DNA from: Rotaria sordida
Lineage: Eukaryota > Rotifera > Eurotatoria > Philodinida > Philodinidae
Reading direction: 5' to 3'
Assembly: GCA_905250125.1 (NCBI GenBank)
Contig: CAJNOL010000420.1
Span: forward strand, 1 to 64,000
Length of the DNA: 64,000 bases
Positions 35,908 to 45,891 of this stretch are shown piece by piece (the first letter of the stretch is position 1; each line of letters starts with the position of its first letter). A model generated the notes under the pieces. That model worked only from the letters and a program-made list of their open reading frames with translations. It did no database searches and was not told where the DNA came from. The position numbers and the translations under genes are program-made.

Positions 35908-36659
35908 TTAGAAAATGTGACAGCATGGATCACATTTTCCAAAATCGGCCTTCTTCTCCGGGTGCTGATCGCTGTGAGTATCGCCCAGCCAGTCTCCAAC
36001 ACTGAAGGATACTTGACTTTTGGCAAGATTTTCATCTTGACGAAAATCATCATTTTCCAGTGGTGGAGCAACCTATAAAACAAAAAATTCATTTAGTTAT
36101 ACTTTGTCACTATAGATTTTACAAAAATCACTTACCTCGGTGCAGATCGTAGTATCGGCCTGGAACGGTCCGCGCTCGACGACCAGCACATCTGGAAAAA
36201 AGGCCGGCTCGTGAAACCGGTACGAGCCCGGAAAAGCTCCTTCAAAATCTAGATGAAAATTCTTTTCTTATTAAGATCTTTATTTTTAAAAAAATATGCT
36301 TACCGGTGGTCAGTGTGTTGATTGTTCGATACACTGACTCACCTCCCATGTACCCAATAAGGTACATGGGAGCCATATCCCCATGATTGTCTCAAACATA
36401 GCCAACATTTCTGGGCTTTACCGGGACCAAGTCATTGGTCATCGTGCTAGCGTCACGTAAATATCAGCACGGCCAAATAGAACCTATTGTTGAAAAATGA
36501 GCTTTTTAAAAATATTATCATGAAACAATTTACCTGGTTTTCCTCGTACCAGTGTTTCACCATGGCTGGCACCCGTTGCTGATGTCGCACATACCCGCGA
36601 CTCTCCAAAGAGAGCATGGTCTCAAATATGGACATCACCGGCATTAATTTGTTTTTCAT
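35908..36659 (-). pseudogene. Unrecognised four-exon gene, one frameshift and one stop
   Basis: Splicing on the minus strand gives a coherent protein. Exons are 36659-36534, 36483-36304, 36248-36136 and 36072-35908. The introns (50, 55 and 63 nt) all have GTAAG/GTAAA starts and AG ends, and their phases agree from exon 2 onward. Exon 1 starts with Met and reads SIFETMLSLESRGYVRHQQR. Exon 2 changes frame once near 36445 and has a TGA at 36392-36394 where a tryptophan would fit (GYV*DNHGDM). Exons 3 and 4 are clean (FPGSYRFHEPAFFPDVLVVE; FSVGDWLGDTHSDQH) and end GKCDPCCHIF. No family is recognised. The higher GC of the exons against their flanks supports real coding ancestry. It may be a host gene fragment or cargo of a transposon. 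Confidence 0.6.
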
Positions 36660-37181
36660 TCAGTGCTGTGAGACGCGTTGAAAACATTTTATTTATAATT
36701 TTTTTAAAGAAGTTTTGTACAAAATCTAAAAAGAACGAGATATGAATAAGTATGAGTAGACAATAAATTCTATGGCGTCTCGCGAAAAAAGCATCGAAAC
36801 AATTCTGTTAACGTGCATGCACCGATTCGTATATATATATGTTTGGAAAATACCCCCACAGAGCTTATTTCACCATCAAATGAGAAATAAACAATGCTTG
36901 AAAACATTCATCATTCTTCGTCTGTGAAGGAACAAGCACCGTCAATATATTAACTTCCATAATAGTCATTATCAATCACCTGTGAACAAACGCTTCATTC
37001 ATAAAGCATACGTTGATAAATTACATATACCCTACTTAATACTCATGGTATGCAAACAATCAAACACCGACATACAAATATAACACTCTAAATGAGCTGT
37101 TCCTTTTCCTAATTCACACTTTCTCGTTGGTCAATGTATTATAACAGTCTTCTTTCAAAAAAATTTCCTTCATACGCCGTA
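36660..37181. other. Non-coding stretch between two pseudogenes
   Basis: AT-rich. The remainder of the mariner transposase would be expected left of 37182 but is absent. Confidence 0.4.
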
Positions 37182-37475
37182 TCATATATATTGAATAATA
37201 GGATCTTCTTCGATGAGCTGTTTCAAAACATCCAAATCCACCTCTAGTGGTCTTCCGGAACGAGGTAAATCGTCGAGCTCTAAATTACCGTCCTTGAACC
37301 GATTGAACCAATGTTGCGCTGTATGAATGGAGAGTACATCCTTGCTCATCGTGCTGCATATGTTGCTGGTTGCTTCTATTCCTTTGTGACTCAAACGAAA
37401 TTCATGAAGCAAAAGCACCAGGAGGTCTCTACGAGATATCTTCAACTCTAATTCGAGATCAACATCCATACCCAT
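37182..37475 (-). pseudogene. Mariner-type transposase, N-terminal fragment
   Basis: The 97-residue frame fits the N-terminal DNA-binding part of mariner transposases: a first helix-turn-helix (LLLHEFRLSHKGIEATSNI), then HTAQHWFNRFKDGNLEL and the signature DLPRSGRP, then LKQLIEEDP. The protein stops shortly after; the second helix-turn-helix and the D,D34D catalytic domain are missing. The break is within a few codons of 37182. The copy cannot be active on its own. Terminal inverted repeats were not identified with confidence. Confidence 0.85.
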
Positions 37476-38879
37476 GATTTTGTTATTGTTCGAAAGAAAT
37501 TCATACCCCCTTTATATACCCTCAGTATGGAAACTTCTAGAACTTTTGTGACTGTTCTAGGAAAATTAAAGAAAACAAGCAAAAACTTTCTGGCCAATCC
37601 AATAGAAAGATCGAATCTCGACGATTACAGAAGAGAACCATGCTCTCTCCTATATATACCGATATTTCTCAATAAATTTTATTTCTATTTGTTTTTGAGA
37701 ATAAAAAGACGTCAGTATCTTTCAAGAAGATATGAGGAAGGAACATTTTCGAATACAAACGTAAAGTATGCCAATGTTTGTGTCGAGTTTATATTAGCTA
37801 TTATTTTCTCTCTATAATATCAAGCAAGCAAGATGACAATAACATCTGAAAACTTCAATGTTCTTTCCAACAAAATTGTGAACTAAAAACAAAAACTCTC
37901 TATGGAAAAGAAAACTTGAGCAAGAAATTGTCATTATTGACACATGTCCATATCTTTGAATCTTACTTTATTTATTTTTTTTTTGTAATATAACAATAGC
38001 TTTTCAAAATCATCTGAAAATTTTTCTTTAGTTAGAAAGATACAGTATGTATACTGTAGTCAATTAAAAATATTCGTCAAACAAGTCAAAAGATCTCACT
38101 AATCATTCACTTAGTTTTATATTTTCCAACTGATACTATCATAGTAATGTCCTTCTTTCATAATATAGGCTAGGTTTTCAGCGATTTGATGCAATAAATG
38201 GATAATTTCATCAAATCAAAATAGAGTATTGAATGATAGTGAATCTTCCTGAAAAAACTAATCCTATTACTAGCTACTTCTGTAATCGAAGTTTCATCAT
38301 TTTAATAAATGATAAAATTAACAACAATAAAATATAAAGAAGAAAAGATCTTGAACGATTTTGTAGTACACATCTTACTTTCAAAGATGTATCATTTATA
38401 TCAAACCATTTCATCCACCGATTATATGATACTCGTTAGCGTTCGTTTCACAAGAATGTCGTAATTTCTACTGCAAAACAATTATTTCGTATCGAACAAA
38501 TAATGGCACATGAGGAAAGAACAAATGCATACGTATGATGAGATTTTTCTTTGACGTACATTGCAACATATTGCATATAAGAACGGATAAAAGTATCTAC
38601 ATCTTTTGCAACATTGGTTGTTTGTTGTATGTAGTAGCAAAAAGAAATGACGACAATGACTGACTTTCGAAAATGTTATCAATTACACCAACGTCATAAG
38701 CATGATAGTCGAGCGAGAAAATACAAAAAAGTCATCGGCCATGTTTATTGCCAAGTATGATATGAAGAAATTAATTAACATATATTACAATTCTTATCTG
38801 GATTATTTTTTTAAGTAAGACAGAAAAAACTCGAACAACAGCTCGACCGTACAGACGAGTCCAATTGACTGATTCCAGC
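37476..38879. other. Non-coding stretch, nothing recognised
   Basis: AT-rich. The 96-residue plus-strand frame at 37527-37817 has no recognised motif and overlaps the 5' side of the mariner copy. Confidence 0.4.
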
Positions 38880-38942
38880 AGGTGTGGGTGTGGATCTGAG
38901 TTCACTGAAATATCATTCTCACAACCACATCCAACTACATCC
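38880..38942. repeat. Telomere-like inverted island (10)
   Basis: AGGTGTGGGTGTGGATC on the left, ACAACCACATCCAACTACATCC on the right, with a loop of about 25 bases. Polarity G arm first. Confidence 0.75.
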
Positions 38943-39119
38943 TTGTTCATTGTTGTAAAAAAGCCGGAGAATAATGTTATATGTTTTTATATGACTGAAA
39001 TGTTTTCATTCTTATCTTTTCACGTTATGTTCGTTCCTTCTAAGAGAAATATCGTTAAGAAGAATATGGAGAGACGTTCTTATATGAGTAACACAATCAC
39101 AAAGTAATATTGTGCAATT

Positions 39120-39300
39120 GCTTCTTCTAGAATGAATTCGAAGCTAATTTCAATCAATTTCATGGAAAGAATCGAATTCGAAATTGAGTTTCTGTCAATT
39201 TTGAAATCCAACGATTTACAAAAAAAAATGAACGAAATCAACCAATTCATGTTCATCTATGAATGAATGAACATTGAACAACGAAATATTTTATTTTATT
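39120..39300. repeat. Word island, GAATTCGAAATTG and CAATTTC type
   Basis: GAATTCGAAGC, TTTCAATCAATTTCATGG, GAATCGAATTCGAAATTGAG and TCAATTTTGAAATCC pair with each other in several registers. A second part (AATTCATGTTCATCTATGAATGAATGAACATTG) lies at about 39243-39278. Confidence 0.5.
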
Positions 39301-39792
39301 ATATTGGTCTCATAGTGATGTCGATAAATAACATACAATTTTGTTATTTCCATCTATGATAACCATTTCATGGCAATAAACAGAAATCGCCATCAATGTC
39401 GAACTCATTCAACATATGGCTCTATCAACCTTGGACAAACTTAATCAAATCTTCGAATAAAAAATCTTCATTCAATAAACAATTCAATTCAATAGAGTTA
39501 CTTATTAAAATTTTCTCTTAAATAATAATCTAAAATCAATCGATCTCTGAATAATTCTTTCATCTATATAGTCTGTTTTGAGAAATGTTATTTAGCATGT
39601 GTAAAAAATACACTCAATGACCCACTGCTGATTTATTATACACGACCTTCTTCATTTTTCTTCTCGACTACATTATAATTGGTGAGTCATCGATGCTGTC
39701 GAATGAGAAAAAGCAGAACAAAGAAAAAAAAACAACCATGTGGCAATAGGGCAACTCTCATTTTATGATACGAACGATTCATTTCTTCTCTC

Positions 39793-42010
39793 ATGCCGTC
39801 AATTGAGTTCGTTTTGTTTGCACCGACAATCGCTGAAGCTACTCTAATTGGATCTTTCTCGGAATGGAAAGACGTTCCAATGACCCCAGAAAATGGAACA
39901 TTTCGTTGTTCAATCGATATTCCTGATGGTGAACACGAATACAAGTATCGTGTTCGACGAACAGATGGCGACAATTGGACAGATGTAATCGATCCCTATG
40001 TTAAAAAGTACGACCCAACACGTAACACAGGTCTGATCAATATCAAAAATGGAAAACAACAAATGGATGAATTTATTTGGAAATATGATGATACCAAATT
40101 ACCCGATAACAAGAATTTAATCATCTATGAAATGTATGTTGCAGATTTTTCTGATAATGGACAATTCTCGGGAATCATTGGCAAATTAGATTATTTGAGC
40201 GATTTGGGTATCAATGCTATCGAGTTAATGCCAATTCAAGGTAAAGAATTATTCAAAAATATGAAAGATTGTCAGTACACGGTATTAGTAATCATAGTTC
40301 ATTAAATTGTACAATTCTTTATTTCACTCAGATATTTTTAAGAGACGATCAAGTAGCTGTTTGAATAATATTTTAGTATTGTTTTTGAGCAGTTGTACCT
40401 GTTTGACAACTGCTTGAACTCTACACGATTTCTTTGTACTCTTTCAAATTTCTAATAGTTTTATTCTTTTTGAAATAGAATGTTGTACGTAGTGCTCAAT
40501 GATGACTAATAAGGAAAGTCTTTGCAAAGAGTTTGAAGAAATAAATGACATAATTTTCGTACTGTGTTTAGGATATTTCTCGTTCTAAGCTTTAATAGTG
40601 GAAGTAGACATCCTTTTTTGTTCATATGTTTAGAATCGATGGGTTTAGCCCATGATTGGGGCTATTCTACTAGACATTTTTTTGCTCTAAAACCAACATA
40701 TGGTACGTCTACAGACTTGAAACAATTTGTTGACGAATGTCATCGACGAGGAATTCGTGTATTCCTTGATGGAGTTTTCAATCATACGGCAGGCGATTGT
40801 CCGCTTGCAGTCATCGATCATGATTATTGGGTACGTTGAATTGAAATATATTAAAATTACATTTTCTCTTTTGTTTTAGTACTACAAAGACAAACATCAT
40901 CCGGAGGGTACATGAGTAGATATGTTTTTTTTTCTTGATCACTATTTAATTTTGAATGTAAAGATCCATTCTATTGGGGACCTGAATTTAACTTTGAATA
41001 TTATGATGAGAAACAGAATATGAAACCAGCATGCAAATATATCAATGATGTGGTTTGCTATTGGATTGGTGAATTCCATCTGGATGGTATTCGTTTCGAT
41101 GCTGGTAAGTATAGAAAAAGAAATACATTTGAAACTATTCGATAGAATAATGAATCATTTTAATAACCTCTACGGAGATAAATCATTCATTTGTATACTC
41201 TCTCTTGCAGCAAAACAAATGGATAATTATGACATTCTTCACGAACTCGACTCTGCCGGTCGTTCCGCTCGTTCTTCTCAACCGTTCTATTCACAAGCTG
41301 AATACGTACCTGAAACGCCGACAATTGTTAAAGCAAACGGAGGTCCCGTCGACGCATGTTGGTCTTCTTCGTTTCATGGCATTGTCGCTGAAGTTTTAGC
41401 CAATCCATCAAACTTCAATCTGGATCAGGTAAAATATATGATAAGTGCATCCTCTGTTATCAACTATCTCAGTTGTCATGACAACGAACGTTTACTTTTT
41501 CTACTTGGCAAGAATGGCAATATTTTTGATAATGAAGCTTTTAGACGTATGCGATTAGCCGCTGTTCTACTCATTACTTCCGTTGGTGTACCTCTTATTC
41601 CACAAGGTGATGAATATGGTGAAGCAAGAGAATTGGGTACCGATGATCCAAATAAAAAAAAATTGCCTATGCAATGGGATTTGCTGAACAATCAACGAAA
41701 TCGATCGCTCTTTGACACATTTAAACGTCTATTGGAACTACGTAAATGTCGTGGTGATATGACTGATAATAACGTGAATTTTTTCTATGAACATTTCGAC
41801 AATCGAGTTCTAGCCTATGCAAGAAGTCAAGAACTGGTGGTCGTGACACATTTCATAGGTGATGAAAAACAAGGATATGAAGTACAAAATTTTCCTAATA
41901 ATGGAAAATGGGTCGATTGGTTGACGAATGAAGAATATCAAGTCGATAACAATACATTAAAAGTAGACTTACGACCGTTCGATGCTCGAGTTCTTATTTT
42001 GAAAAAATAG
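39793..42010 (+). CDS. GH13 alpha-glucan enzyme, bacterial type, five exons
   Basis: Exons 39793-40240, 40634-40830, 40880-40907, 40964-41104 and 41211-42010 join in frame to 537 residues. The four introns (393, 49, 56 and 106 nt) all have GT..AG ends. Residues about 1-95 fit an N-terminal CBM48-like beta-sandwich (LIGSFSEWKD, EYKYRVR). Residues about 110-450 form the GH13 barrel: IELMPIQE (143-150), DGVFNHT (195-201, region I), GIRFDA (266-271, nucleophile D270), AEYVPE with E302 as acid/base, and SCHDNE with D362. A beta-domain follows to the end. The D270-E302 spacing resembles trehalohydrolase and branching-enzyme-like members; which reaction it catalyses (glucan branching, hydrolysis or trehalose release) cannot be read from motifs. 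No signal peptide, so probably cytosolic. Relatives I recognise are bacterial, so horizontal transfer followed by intron gain is likely. Met at 39793 is chosen because it precedes the sandwich directly. Confidence 0.88.
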
Positions 42011-42667
42011 TTTGTTTTTGTTTTCAAGGTTTGAAATTATCTCAAAACCTACCATAAAAAGAAATTTGTTTGATATTTTTTGTAATTTTGTGAACTATTA
42101 TTTGTCTGATTATTATTCTAAAAATAATTATATACACAAGCTAGGAATAAAAACATTAATCACGCAAAGAGAATCCATTTTTGAACCTAGGGCTTTCTAA
42201 TGAATTTAAAATCTTGAAATTCAAAAAGCCAATTTACCATAGAAATATGGTTTTTCTAATCTATTTAAATATATAGTAAAGTCGCACATCGCCGGTCTCT
42301 CTATGTTTCTCGTTATAATCTTAAAAATCATTTGTGTCATCATCCAGAGCCAATGAGGACACATTGATGTTATTGATTATAATGATGAGCAGATACTGGC
42401 AAGTGTTCTGTCCTCTTTCTACATATATATATGTACTTAGAGCATACAAAAAGTTCTGGTCGCGGCATTTTAAATTTTATAAAACATTCAGTATCGAAGG
42501 TTTTATTGCATGAATACATAGTAGAATGCCTCACCAATAATAATGCATATAACAACTCCAGCTTGAATTTAATTCTAGCATTCTTTTAGATAAAGTCTAT
42601 AATATAATGACTACGCGAATATTTGACTATTCCTTATCTAACGTTTAGGTATATTCTGAAACTTTCC
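42011..42667. other. Downstream region of the GH13 gene
   Basis: AT-rich, no second gene. The 3' untranslated region should lie here. Confidence 0.45.
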
Positions 42668-42714
42668 AGGATGTGGGTATCAAGAAATGGAGGAATAACC
42701 CACACCCACACCCT
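42668..42714. repeat. Telomere-like inverted island (11), minimal
   Basis: AGGATGTGGGTAT, a loop of about 18 bases, then ATAACCCACACCCACACCC. Arms of 13-19 bases pair well. Confidence 0.82.
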
Positions 42715-43256
42715 ATTATGAAATGGTTGATATTTCATGTGAAGATTAGGACTGTAAAAGTTCCAGTTTGAAAGAACAAATGTGATGTGGTGTCTAACGA
42801 AACGTTTGAACATGATGTTTTCGTCTGCTACTCTCTAAAATTGCTTATATACTCACAAATTATTTGAATAGATTTTGTCGAATTGCATCAAGAAAAGTAT
42901 GTTTCTAATTTTCAAAAAAATATTTTACAAAAACTTAAATTCGGATCCTATTTCCTCTTATATTTGACAATAAAAGTATATTGAGCTTTTGTTCGAAATT
43001 TGAAATGCATTTTTCCTCATGCGATTCGACGAGCTCTATCCAAATATGACGGAAAAAAAAGTCTACTGAATTTATAATTTGCGAGTATGTTGGATACACT
43101 ATAAATGTCTTAAAATTCAAATATCTTGGTCTAAACAGATCAATAGCAACCTATATTTTAAATAGTATTCTAAGATATAATCATAATAGGTTGTACTTAA
43201 TTGAAGTCAATTTATTCAACAGAAAAAATAAAGATATTGTCGTTGAATAATAATCA
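42715..43256. other. Non-coding stretch, nothing recognised
   Basis: AT-rich without a supported feature. Confidence 0.4.
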
Positions 43257-43790
43257 TTACTTTCTAAATGTGAAGAAAACTTGATGAACAGCTGTAACTC
43301 GTGATTGAAATCGTTTTAAATGAATTTTAGAAATCACATGAACTAATTGTCGACGAAATCTTTTCGATGTACGTATGTAAATAGAGAATGGATTCTAAAT
43401 AAAAAAAATAATTATCAGTTCAAGAAAAATCTTATCTTGAAAAGTGACACTTACAGCAAAATAATAATAATATAAGGATGTATAATTATATTTGATAATA
43501 TTGAAAAAAATGTATAAACAACTTGTATAAGAACCACATGGACTTTGTTCAATAATTGCAATTAGAATTGCAAAAATCATTACACAATATGTAATTTTAA
43601 TATGACATTATCTTTGCCATCGAATTCGAGAACATGTTGAAAAATTTTGATCAATTATTGGCAAACAAATACTCAATATTCCATTCAGTTATCATTATTC
43701 GAGTTAATAAATAAGAAAAATAATTACATTAAAAATTTTACCAACTAAACCAGTAATAAACCATCCACTAGGAATGTTCAGATAAAGGGG
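43257..43790 (-). pseudogene. Decayed seven-transmembrane receptor (GPCR) remnants
   Basis: At about 43770-43690 a segment reads IPSGWFITGLVGKIFNVIIF then stop, resembling a first membrane helix with the G-x-x-G-N type signature (Asn replaced by Lys). At 43572-43455 a hydrophobic frame ends YNYTSLYYYYFA. A 60-nt intron (43395-43454, GTAAGT..TTTAG) joins it to 43394-43257, which reads NPFSIYIRTSKRFRRQL and then a basic tail to a TAA. The join creates a helix-7/helix-8 pattern (A-NPF...TSKRFRRQL) typical of rhodopsin-like receptors. The middle helices are missing and stops separate the pieces. Family assignment is tentative; the ligand is unknown. Confidence 0.42.
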
Positions 43791-44300
43791 GAGGAGGGGA
43801 GGCAAACATTTATGGACATCCAGATGCTTACTATTGAATATTTTTCTTTTTTTTCATACGAATTTCCATGGAACTTTGCAGCTTAGCTCCGTTGTACAGA
43901 GCAGTCTTAAAGAGGAAATGAACTGAAACAATAGGTTGAATATGAATATCATCTGTAAGTAACTGACGATTATACTACATGGATAAACGAGTGATATGAA
44001 TGTTATTAGATTTTCGAGTGTTGTTAGTATTGAACTTCATTTATTGATTTTACTATTTTCTGCTCATTAAAATCAAATATAATTAAAAAATAAAAACTTT
44101 GCAATAGATTAGATTTTTGTTTGTTGCTTATCAAATGTGTGTTTTGTCTTTGGGAGAGACCCAAATTCCTCTATGAAATTTCCCTGGAAACTCAAAATCC
44201 TATGAAAAGTTGGTACAATTCGTAGTGCTTAGCAGCATACATTTTTATTAAAACGCAGTGCTCAGCAGGATATCATAGTATAGATGTAGAATCTCGATAT
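43791..44300. other. Non-coding stretch, nothing recognised
   Basis: AT-rich, with one G-rich run (AAGGGGGAGGAGGGGAGG) at 43784-43801. Confidence 0.4.
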
Positions 44301-44340
44301 ATGTGTGGGTAAGGATTAAGATAAGATACACCCACACCGA
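44301..44340. repeat. Telomere-like inverted island (12), abutting a cut gene
   Basis: ATGTGTGGGTAAGG on the left and ACACCCACACCGAC on the right, with a loop of about 15 bases. LamG coding homology begins within about ten bases of the right arm. Confidence 0.75.
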
Positions 44341-44345
44341 CATAC

Positions 44346-44972
44346 TACACTCCAGCTATTTTGGATGCTGCTTCATTAACAGCTTATTTTTCATTTGATT
44401 TAGTAAATCCTACATATGATAGTGGTTCACTTGGATTGAATGGAACAGGAGTCAATATTGCAGTTGTTGATGGACGTATTAATCAAGCAATGCGTTTTTC
44501 TGGTTCATCATCTTATTTTTATGCATATGGTGTTTATTCAGGCAAATCATTTTCAGTTTCTTTATGGGTTAATCCATCATCTATTGCTACTTGTACTGTA
44601 GTTCAAACATCTTATGGATTATATAATTATGCATGTCATAACTTACTTGGTTTTTATTCAACTACTGGCTCAACAATGCAAATTCTTGTACAAGGCTATT
44701 ATTGACTATTAATCTATGGTCCTTTCGTTACAATTAATACATGGATACATATTTCAGTGACATACAGTCAAACAAATGGACTTCGATTATATGTAAATGG
44801 AGTTTATTTTGGTAGTTCTGGTAGCTTTATATTTTATAATAGCAATGGTATAATGTATTTTCAACTGGGATATATGTATATTTGTTCAACAAGTGCTCCT
44901 ATCAATGGTGGTTATCAAGGTTTAGTCGACAAAATATCTCAAAGCGAAGTTAGTACTCTAGCAAATCCATAA
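44346..44972 (+). pseudogene. LamG-like (concanavalin-fold) protein fragment, one TGA
   Basis: One frame runs from about 44346 to 44972, interrupted only by TGA at 44703-44705. It matches the last LamG domain of the minus-strand gene at 48112-49962: LTAYFSFD against LAGYFSFD, RINQAMRFSGSSSYFYA against RVNQAIHFSGSFSYFYA, HISVTYSQTNGLRLYVNG against HISVTYSYTNGLSLYVNG. At the TGA the other copy has tryptophan. The fragment lacks the membrane anchor and the first LamG domain, and its left edge lies directly at a telomere-like island. A functional truncated product is unlikely. LamG-like domains typically bind carbohydrate or protein ligands outside the cell. Confidence 0.8.
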
Positions 44973-45741
44973 ATATTGTTTCATTTATTTTCAAACTTTT
45001 ATTAAGAAACTTTCTCTTATGAATTTTTTGTAACACGTATTTTTTTCACATAGTGCCATTTTTTAATTCATGACGATTTAATTCATTTTCGCAAATAGAT
45101 CTATGTATCCATGTTGTCAATTTTTCATCAAAAATAAAGATTTGAACAATTCACTCCGTTTTTTTTATTATTTGTTGACTAAATTAATATTTTTAGTCTT
45201 GAAGACATCGATTTCAATATGCCATAATACATTCTGTCAGAGGGCTCCACGCCTTTTCCTATTGATTAAATCTTCTAATTAGCGACTATTCTTATGGTGC
45301 CATCTTTGATAAATAATCAAACTCGAAACAAAGCAATAAAAGACGATGTGTCTGGTACAGGCAGCTTGAACACATTCACATACACGAGATGGATGCGATT
45401 GCAATTGAAATCTATAATATTTTTCCAATAGTTTAAAAACATTCCTGCACTAAGAGATTAAAAATGTCAAGCAGAAGAACAACGATTTGCACAACATAGG
45501 TACTTGTTTATGCTTTTGATCAACAAAATAAATTTATCTCTAAATGATGATCATTTTTGAACATTTGTAATGAGAATTAAGTAGTCGTATTTACTAATGA
45601 ATTGTAAGTTTTTATTAATTGGAAAAAGAAAATGAAAATAGATTCTGAACAAGTTAGAGACTTAATTTTCAAATTAATGACCTTCTTCTAAACTATACTA
45701 TTATTCTTTGTTTTTCTGTATCAATCAAGCATCTTCAAATG
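44973..45741. other. Non-coding stretch, nothing recognised
   Basis: AT-rich. No homology to the LamG gene is seen beyond 44972 by eye. Confidence 0.4.
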
Positions 45742-45822
45742 AGGATGTGGGTGTGTGAGTGTAGGTGCGGATAGAGCAAAGACTAACACGCATACCCACA
45801 TCCACGCCCACACCCACATCCT
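45742..45822. repeat. Telomere-like inverted island (13), perfect outer ends
   Basis: Starts AGGATGTGGGTGTGTG and ends CACGCCCACACCCACATCCT. The outermost 13 bases are exact inverted copies. It lies 70 bases beyond the stop codon of the M20 gene. Confidence 0.88.
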
Positions 45823-45891
45823 AGTTCAGTATCGATGCATTTGCATTATACGATTTTTTCATGGAATAGTCAATGATGATCTTCTAAAAAG

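Noticed and set aside
35838..36092. 84-residue minus-strand frame as a separate gene
   Set aside because: Wrong frame for the spliced pseudogene exon that covers the same bases, whose phase agrees with its neighbours.
37527..37817. 96-residue plus-strand frame beside the mariner fragment
   Set aside because: No family resemblance; it lies on the opposite strand in the upstream flank of the transposase fragment.
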